A stretch of DNA of 64,000 nucleotides from Phytophthora quininea. Its lineage: Eukaryota; Oomycota; Peronosporomycetes; Peronosporales; Peronosporaceae. The stretch spans positions 87,392-151,391 of the forward strand of contig JAAVTG010000656.1 of the NCBI GenBank assembly GCA_011947345.1. Direction: 5' to 3'. Below, piece after piece: positions 57,005 to 64,000 of this stretch (position 1 is its first letter; every line of letters starts with the position of its first letter). The notes beneath the pieces are model-generated. The model was not told where the DNA came from. It was given only the letters and a program-made list of their open reading frames with translations, and did no database searches. The position numbers and the translations under genes are program-made.

Positions 57005-57415
57005 TTATACGATCACAGATTCGCGTCGATAGTCGCCCTCCTCACTGTTGTCGTGTGGAGTGCTTCCGCAGCTTGTCACGTGGTATGCTTTCGCAGCTTG
57101 TCGCGTGGTGTGCTTCCGCAGCTTCCGACGCCAGTAGAGAACGACTAGCAATATCGCCACAGCAAATGCAATCCCAAAGGCTCCATACACCTCGGCTTTG
57201 CATTTGAAGGTATCATTACTGCCACATTCGACTCTCTCAACTGCCTTCGGTGTGACTTGCGCGAATGCTTTTGCAAACTCATGAGTACTTCTGCCTTGTT
57301 GAAGATAGTCGAGGGTAGTCGAAGGTAGTTGAGTGTGCTTGGCTGCAAGATGCGGAATGGTGCTCCCGGAGTTGTCGGAGCAAACAGCAGTTACCACCGG
57401 CAGACAGTCTTCCAA
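57005..57415 (-). CDS. Small single-pass membrane protein, unknown
   Basis: Open frame ending ESVIV at 57005. The N-terminal half has scattered Cys. A helix (AFGIAFAVAILLVVLYW) is followed by a basic cytoplasmic tail (RRKLRKH). An imperfect tandem repeat in the tail DNA (CTTCCGCAGCTTGTCACGTGGT..., 57063-57125, about 2.5 units) encodes it. No signal peptide is present from ATG 57415, so an upstream exon may be missing. Function is unknown. Confidence 0.35.
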   Translation of the reverse strand: MEDCLPVVTAVCSDNSGSTIPHLAAKHTQLPSTTLDYLQQGRSTHEFAKAFAQVTPKAVERVECGSNDTFKCKAEVYGAFGIAFAVAILLVVLYWRRKLRKHTTRQAAKAYHVTSCGSTPHDNSEEGDYRRESVIV

Positions 57416-58261
57416 AGACTCGTCACGTTGTGGACGTTCTCAGTGCGGTTGTTTAGTGCGAGACCCTCGGGTTCATACCTGGCTCTCGCTCGGACGAATG
57501 CATCAATATCCAAGAACGGTTCAGTACGTCAAAAGGGCTGAGGAGAAAAGTGCTGTGAAATTCCAGCTCAAGTGGATCCTGACCGTTACGCATTCCGTTA
57601 TTACCCTCATCAGCCTCGACTCCATGCAGCGCTGCCGTCCTGAAAAGAGTTTTATGATACAGGAGACGACTACTACACAGGTTTTACTAAAGAATTACAG
57701 AAGGTCCGAGAGGTCTGGCACTGCTCTCAGCAGTGAAAAGTGGACTATCCAGGTTGGAGATTCTTGCTGACTAAATACTGCGGTGCGGAGAGGGATTTCA
57801 AGAACTCGATTATCCCTGAGTGGTTCTTGTTGGTCTTGGATTGGGAGTGGAGTCCTTACCAAAAGATGGGGAGAGTAAGTTAACGTTACATCGATTCAGT
57901 GAACCTCACGAACAAGAGAGTGCGGGGTATTTACAAGCAATAAAAAAAAATGCAGCGTTGGAGAAGCAAAAGACAATGCATATCAAAGTGCCAGTGCAAG
58001 TGAGTTTTGCAGATTGGCCTATAACGTCGATGCGATGAATTGTTTGGATACGTCGATCGTGGATCGGATGAGACACTGGCACCCGTCAGCGTCGCTCATC
58101 GGAATATCCGATGCTGTTATGGTGATCCGAACCCGCCTGTAACGACGCCTGGCCTCCATGGATGCACGTTTGTGTTGAGTCAAACGGCTCCGTGTTATGT
58201 AAGCAGTGCTGCGTTGCAGACGAGGAAAGTGACTGTTTTCGGTCTCTTGTCGTCGAAGTTG
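57416..58261. other. Gene-poor stretch with short frames
   Basis: About 850 bp with plus frames of 70-145 codons (for example 57333-57770) and no recognisable domain or start context. It may be decayed transposon or effector sequence. Confidence 0.3.
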
Positions 58262-58435
58262 GGGCTTGTGCCGATGTCGGCACAGAAAACAACTTCATTG
58301 CAGCGGCACCTCCGATGCCAGGGTGTGGCGTGGAGGGTTAGACGATGAGCTCGAGAGCAAATATGAAACTAACGCTACTCCTACGACGTGTCCTTCGTTG
58401 GTTTCTCCTTCTTATCCCGAAAAGCTATTTTCAAC
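58262..58435 (-). mobile_element. DIRS end-to-end remnant
   Basis: 58262-58342 matches the downstream end of the DIRS element (hairpin GTGCCGATGTCGGCAC, then CCAGGGTGTGGCGTGG). 58343-58435 matches its upstream end (GAAACTAACG through GAAAAGCTATTTTC). Both are in the same relative orientation and nothing lies between them. It is therefore a deletion derivative that kept only the termini. Similarity is imperfect, so it is old or from a related element. Confidence 0.6.
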
Positions 58436-59389
58436 AGCTAACCGCCGTGAAAATAACCAATTGGAAGACGCAAATCCAGAACGGGTGCAATTAAACCCTT
58501 ATCACGTGACGAAGAATGAAGTTGTCCTCGTAGTTGGCGGCGCATGCAGTCAATCAAAGTCTGGTATCTACAGCCAATGCTCTAGGATAACGTCCATCGT
58601 ATTAACAGCATGGGGAATTTGACACTCCCAAGAACGCGCAACGGTGGAAATGGCTGGCTTATGGACTGTTTTGCAAGTGAGCTCTCGCTCGTTCCTCTTT
58701 TGAATCTCTTGTTTTCGACGTTGAAAGGATGTTGAAGGACGATATCGACGAGTTCTGTAAAGTTATGCTTTCGCAACTCCCGGAAGAAGACCTTTTCAAC
58801 TGTCCTTGCGGAAGCATTCATGAGCGATGAGCGACTCTGAAAAGTGGAGCGCGGGTCCGATGCTCTTACAACGTTATTGGACAAGATTTATTAGAGTTTG
58901 GTGTTGATACATTCACAACCACTGCAGCCTCCGTCCGAACATTTAGCGACGACGGAAAAAAGTGCTTTGGTATAAGGCCTTATGTGATGGATTTGTCCTG
59001 TGGGTATGGCCGCCTGCTTGTCAAACGCAAGGACTTGTCATTTCGCGAACGATGCGAAGTGGAATCTAACTTGACCGCTCATCCAAACTTAAAACAGAAG
59101 CCAAAGCGGCATTGCTCAGCATACTATCGCACCGAAATTCAACTACCCAAAAGAAGCGAAAGAAAGCGTGTACATCGCGACTAGACTCGGCAAAGCACGT
59201 TCTGGATGAGTTCGTGACTTCCAGTATTTTTGCTTTTGGTGCGTCTCCCGTTCTACAGAAGGTATATTTTCATGCGGTAAGTTGATGATCGAGAAGTTGA
59301 TGCAGTTCGTGCAAGTGTCTAGAACAATTATGGATTCGGCAGTGGATAACAGATAGCAAAACATTCTCTTATTTGTTATGTTCATGGAC
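58436..59389. other. Intergenic before ABCC-2 3' end
   Basis: About 950 bp. Frames at 58582-58884 (minus) and 58984-59184 (plus) show no known motif. No supported gene. Confidence 0.35.
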
Positions 59390-62300
59390 TCATTTTCCCT
59401 CCCCCTGGAACCGCTCCAAGTACCCGCCTTCCTCGATGAGGTCGAAGAAATGGCCCTCCCCTTTGAATTAGTTCCGACGGACTGGCAAGCTCCATCACGC
59501 GGCCATTGTCCATCACTAGAATGCGGTCCGAGTCCAGAATCGTGTCGAGTCGATGGGCAATCGTAAGCACCGTCGAGTCCTTGAACACATCGCGGATGAC
59601 GCGCTGCAGTGCCTGGTCAGTGTCGTGGTCCACCGCAGCAGTAGCCTCGTCGAAAATCACGATGCGGGACTTGCGTAGCAGCGAACAAACCATGCACAGC
59701 ATCTGCCGCTCCCCGACACTGAAGTTCTCTCCGTTCTCCTCCACGAGCGCGTCGAGTTTGCCGCTTTCGGCTTCGATTCGAGGGGCCAGGCCAACTCGAC
59801 GCAGACACGTCCACAACTCGTCATCACTGAACTCGCTGAACGGGTCCAAGTAGTTCCGCAACGTTCCCTTGAAAAGCACTGGGTTCTGTGGGATGATGGA
59901 GAGCTTCTCACGAAGCGTCTTGAGTCCGATTGTGGTGGTATCCACACCGTCGATCAAGATGGAACCAGCTGCCAGCTCGTTGATTCGGAACAGAGCCATG
60001 GTCAGACTCGACTTACCAGCACCAGTCCGACCAACGATCCCGAGCTTTTCGCCGCCACGGACAGAGAAACTCAAGTCGTTGAGCACCAGTTGACCGCCGT
60101 CCTTGTACCGGAAGCTGACATGGCTAAACACAATATCACCCGATACTGGCCAAAGACTGGGAGGGTCCAATGGCTGTCTTGCTGGTGCTTCTTGCACAAT
60201 GTCCGTGTACTCTTGAAGACGTTCAGGGCTGACCATCATCGGCTCTACTTCAGAGAGCGCCTGTACAAGTCGCTCGAGGTTCTGAGAGACTCTGAGAGCG
60301 TAGGAGAAAGCCAAACCGATGACAGCAGCACCTAACTCGTGACGAAGCATGACGAGGGACGTCGTAACTACCAGCACTAGCAAACTGCCGACCAGTTGGA
60401 TGTTCAGCGAAAACCACTGCGAGACGCACAGCTGTCCGTACCAGATCTTGTTGTTGTCGTCCAGCTTGTCATTGTTCGTGACTTGAAAGCGGTGCACATG
60501 ACCACCACCAAAGGCACGAATAATTGCGCCGCCGTCCACAGTCTCAGACAAATGGTTAAGTACTGGGGCCTGGGTCGTTTTGGACAGTCGCTGTAGTTCT
60601 CGAGCTGGACGGATGTAAAAGTTCCCGATGCGGTAGTACAAGTAAGCCACTGGAAGCAGCAGGAAGCCCTTCCAGCGGATCACAATCGCGGCAGTAGCTG
60701 CACTACAACCAACCGAGAAGATGGTTGAAGTCATTCGACTGAATAGTTGGGGGATGTTGGCATCCACAACGGAGACATCGCCTCCGTATCGAGTCAAAAT
60801 GCGGCCAATGGGATTAGCGTCGAAGAAGCGCATCGGTGCATGCATCAAAGCATTTGTCATGGCGTCAAACATTCGCTATGCAGCACGTATGCCATAAACG
60901 GTCGTTGTAAGCATGCGGCCAAACATCATCGACGCTGACATCACACCTAGAAGGGTATAAACTTCAAGTCGATACGATACTGACGGAGGTGGCGAGTCAT
61001 CTCGTTTGACATCATCACTTGACCACGCTCCCAGCCAAAAATCGCTGCCTATCTGTAGTGTTTGCCATCCTGTGGATGCCACCAAGAAGAAAAATGCAGC
61101 AGGGAAACCTCCAGCTGCGCGGTAGTATGCCCCAAAGACATGTCCACTCACGTGTCCTTCCACTCGATCTTCCTCCTCAACGAGTTTCCCTAGACTTTCC
61201 AGCTTAATACTCGAGGCAGATATGTGTGGCAATTCCAGACCCGTGTTAGTGTTGACATCAGGTCCAAACCGGATCGGTTGGGCTGCAAACGGTGAGACGA
61301 GCGGGTCGTTCTCGACAGGGTCAGTCACGTGACGAGTCTCTACAACTGTTCCGAGTTCATCAATGGTGACAGCCCTTGTAATGTACGGCGACTCGATGAT
61401 CTCGGGGTTGTGCGTGACGAGGATGATCGTCTTGTTCTTCAATAAACCCAAAAAGCACTTCTGGAAAATCTCGTTCTGCACGATAGCATCCACGGCTGAC
61501 AGCGGAGAGTCCAAAGGAAGACGCTCGCTTCGCTGTAGCAGGCACGAGCTAGCGCAATTCGAGCCTTCTGGCCGCCAGATAAATTCACGCCTCGCTCGCC
61601 GATTTCGGTGGCATCACCCGCCGGCAGCGACCGGAGATCTGCTACCAGCGCACAAGCATCCAGCACTTTCTCGTATTTCTTGCGGTCATACAAGTGGCCA
61701 AACAAAATGTTGTCGCGCACCGTCATGTTTTGGATCCAAGCCTGCTGCGAAGTGTACGCCATGCTGCCGCCAACGTACACTGTGCCGCTGTGCTTCACCA
61801 TGTCACCCAACAGCGCAGAGCACACGGAAGACTTGCCACAGCCTACTGATCCATGTAACACCAAGAAACTCCCGGCCTTCACTTCGAGGTTGACGTTCTT
61901 TAACAGCGTCGAGTCATGGTCCCAGCCGAATTCTCCGTCCTCGACAGCGACAACCACTTTTCTCAAACCATATTTCTCACCTTTAGGGTCATCAAAGCGC
62001 ATGACGTTGCCGTCGTCCAGTTCTGGCATCTCAAGGAATGACTCGATTCGCTCCAGCGCCACCTTGGACTGCACCAAGGACGGCAAAATATTCGTGATCA
62101 TTCTCAGTGGCATTTGAATCAGCTGGAACAGCGCGATACTCGTGAAGACGATCGCAGGCGTCAAAGTTCTGTGCATTACGCCAGTGTAGACACCGAATGA
62201 CGCTACACTGATGAAGACTGGCATTCCCCACAGCATGACAACGCTCAGGCAAGCGAGCAATCTTCTCTTGAACAGGTCCTTCATCTCGATCGCACGTGCC

Positions 62301-63236
62301 TCCTTAATCTGGTCCATCAGTTGGTCTTCCCATGCGTTAAACTTGACGATCTCCACGGCCTTAAACACTTCCGTCACTCTCTTCATGCGAACATCTTTAC
62401 CGTGTCGATATCGTCTCTGAATTCGGAACATGAAGCGAGAGATGACGTGGTTGACTCCAAGCATCATCACAATCACAGCCACGCCGGCAGCAGCAGCAAC
62501 CCCAGCACGTCGTACAGCATGTAGCTGACGATTACAATTTGCAGTGGAATCAGCCACACCTGATGGACCAAGAAAGCCGTGGCCAAGATGGCGTCACTAT
62601 CCGACGTGTACATGTTGCTGATAGCGCCCGTCGACTTGTCCTTCCTCGCTTCAGCGTTCAGCCTCAACGTCTTCCTGAACATCAGCGTCTTTACCGACGC
62701 CACCAGCTTGATAGCAATCACCTCCGAGTAAAACCTCGCGTAGTTGTCTGTCAACGCCTGCAGCACTTTCGCAGCGAACAGCGCCGCCACCCAGACGCAA
62801 ACGACCTGCAGCACGGGCCACTCGTCTTCGGGGTCTTCTTGTGCCAGTAATGACAGACTGGAGACCACTTCTTTCAGCACGACGGGGCCGATGAGGTTGC
62901 AGAGCATGGAGACCAGGAACGCGAGTCCCGTGAGCACCATCCTAGGGCCAAAACACACCAGCGCAGCCTTGTACATGGACTGGGACTGGTGGAAGACGTT
63001 GGCGAAGCGTCTCGACGCATTGTCGGCCTGTAGGTCGGACCGGAGCGGCCACACGTCGTCTCCGTTGAGCTGCCGCCGCTGTCCGAGCTTCATGAGCGGC
63101 TCCACCCAGTGCAGCAGCAGTCGAGACCATCGGCCGGCGGCGTCTTGAGGGTGCGGGCCGCCGCCCGCTTGGACTCCGAGTGGTCGAAGGTGTCGTAGCC
63201 ATTGCTCTGCAGCGGCAGCAGCTCTGCCGACGTCAT
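59390..63236 (-). pseudogene. ABC transporter, ABCC (MRP) subfamily, copy 2, disrupted
   Basis: Mirror paralogue of copy 1 with the same domain order: Walker [27 protein letters not shown]2, [16 protein letters not shown] and [15 protein letters not shown] 63236 opens MTSAELLPLQSNGYDTF. It is broken at the N-terminus (63126-63144), in a C run at 62500-62503 (same codon position as in copy 1), in an A run at 61513-61515 and near 59455 by an extra base. It also has an in-frame TAG (60876-60878) at the place of a Lys in copy 1 (AAKTLFERM). The nonsense codon makes real loss of function likely. In the shifted last frame the family ending stops at 59390. Confidence 0.8.
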
Positions 63237-63436
63237 GGGGCAGATGTCTGCAGCCTGGAGAGGATTGGGGAATGAATAAGGATGCGTCCATTGTTGCGCA
63301 TAACGATCAACTTGCTGACAATTGCCGCAGGTAATCGGGCTGCACGCGTGATCAGGCCGTGTACCCCAAAAATGACCGTGGTGTGTGGATTTCACTCTCC
63401 AAACTGTGAGTAGGAAAAACGTTGATTAACTGGTGT

Positions 63437-64000
63437 ATGGGACTAAACGTTTGTTTTGTGAGTCCCAGGACCAAGATGGAAGATATTCGGCTTGTATCTC
63501 GAGATAGCTCCCTCGTTCCGTGTGCCGATCCATTCTTCTCCCAGTTCCCTGCAGCTGAAAAAGCTGGCAATTGGCTTAAGTTCCCGTCGTCGCTGCCATT
63601 GACAAAATGCCAGGCGCTGTACATTCGTTCGTACGAGTCGATCGCTGCTCAAGCTTTGCTCAAGACGGACCCAAATCGCCGCAAATATGCCATCGTCACG
63701 GGCTCGCCTGGAACTGGTAAGTCAGTATTTGTCTACTACGTGATGTGGAAATTGATCAAAGAAAAGAAGAGAGTGCTATTTGCGACCGAAGTGCCGCCGA
63801 TATACTTCGATGGATCGACGATTTTCCAATGCAGGGCGTTGGTCAGCACGTTTAATCAACAGTTCTGGGCGCCAGATTTATGGTGCCTCGTGGATGCTGT
63901 GGATCCGGTTAGTATGGCTGGACTGCCTGTCCATGGCTGCTCAATTCTTCTCGCGAGTACACGAGGACGCATTCAGAAGTTACGGAAGCTCTCTCCAGCA
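63437..64000 (+). CDS. Crinkler/RHS-type P-loop ATPase protein, N-terminal part (runs off the window)
   Basis: The open frame runs from ATG 63437 (or 63476, MEDIRLVSRD) to the window end. It contains YIRSYE, then Walker A VTGSPGTGKSVFVYYVMW and a later WCLVDAVDP with CSILLASTRG, consistent with Walker B and sensor regions. This arrangement is seen in oomycete Crinkler C-terminal NTPase domains and related non-secreted proteins. The Crinkler N-terminal LFLAK translocation motif is absent, so secretion is not supported. The 3' end is cut by the window. Confidence 0.65.
   Translation, partial: MGLNVCFVSPRTKMEDIRLVSRDSSLVPCADPFFSQFPAAEKAGNWLKFPSSLPLTKCQALYIRSYESIAAQALLKTDPNRRKYAIVTGSPGTGKSVFVYYVMWKLIKEKKRVLFATEVPPIYFDGSTIFQCRALVSTFNQQFWAPDLWCLVDAVDPVSMAGLPVHGCSILLASTRGRIQKLRKLSPA

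Noticed and set aside
1..64000. CRISPR arrays, tRNA and rRNA genes
   Set aside because: No regularly spaced repeats and no cloverleaf or rRNA-like segments were noticed by eye. A tRNA scan could not be run.

Overview
The window looks like nuclear DNA of a plant-pathogenic oomycete, most like Phytophthora. The signs are secreted RXLR-EER effector genes with WY-type C-termini, oomycete initiator (Inr) elements just upstream of start codons, short introns of about 60-80 bp, a DIRS-type tyrosine-recombinase retrotransposon, a Crinkler-type P-loop ATPase, and a family of bZIP-like proteins that begin with an FLAEVE(E/D)FL motif. Assignments rest on reading the sequence and on knowledge of the families. 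No search was run.

Layout. 0.2-4.5 kb: effector remnants, one split by a LINE. 4.6-16.4 kb: a large mirror-image block. Two almost identical 4 kb arms each carry a POT/PTR2 peptide transporter and a TauD-like dioxygenase transcribed divergently. The 3.8 kb spacer holds two diverged, head-in bZIP-like genes and a third bZIP fragment. 16.5-18.3 kb: two RXLR effectors in tandem. 18.6-21.2 kb: two tandem bZIP-like genes sharing a promoter cassette, with a third orphan cassette. 21.4-23.5 kb: an SLC25A51-like mitochondrial carrier and a short bZIP-like gene. 24.8-46.7 kb: six receptor-like TKL kinase genes or fragments (eight-cysteine ectodomain, one membrane helix, kinase), two globin-like genes in mirror orientation, one DIRS element and a LINE fragment. 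46.8-49.5 kb: ordinary genes (PITP, a CFAP141-like ciliary protein, a La-domain protein). 49.9-63.2 kb: two ABCC (MRP) transporters in mirror orientation around Integrator subunit 7. 63.4 kb to the end: the start of a Crinkler-type NTPase protein.

Three themes stand out. First, mirror-image duplication occurs three times (PTR2-TauD-bZIP, globin/kinase, ABCC). The first case has arms whose identity stops almost exactly at the outer and inner stop codons. Second, the kinases share an eight-cysteine ectodomain that I do not recognise. Third, many genes of unrelated type, including the housekeeping INTS7, carry single frameshifts, mostly in homopolymers or GT repeats. This pattern fits residual consensus error at least as well as mass pseudogenisation, so 'frameshifted' below does not always mean dead. 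Breaks that such error cannot explain are the LINE insertion, the kinase internal deletion, the 5'-truncated kinase and the nonsense codon in the second ABC transporter.
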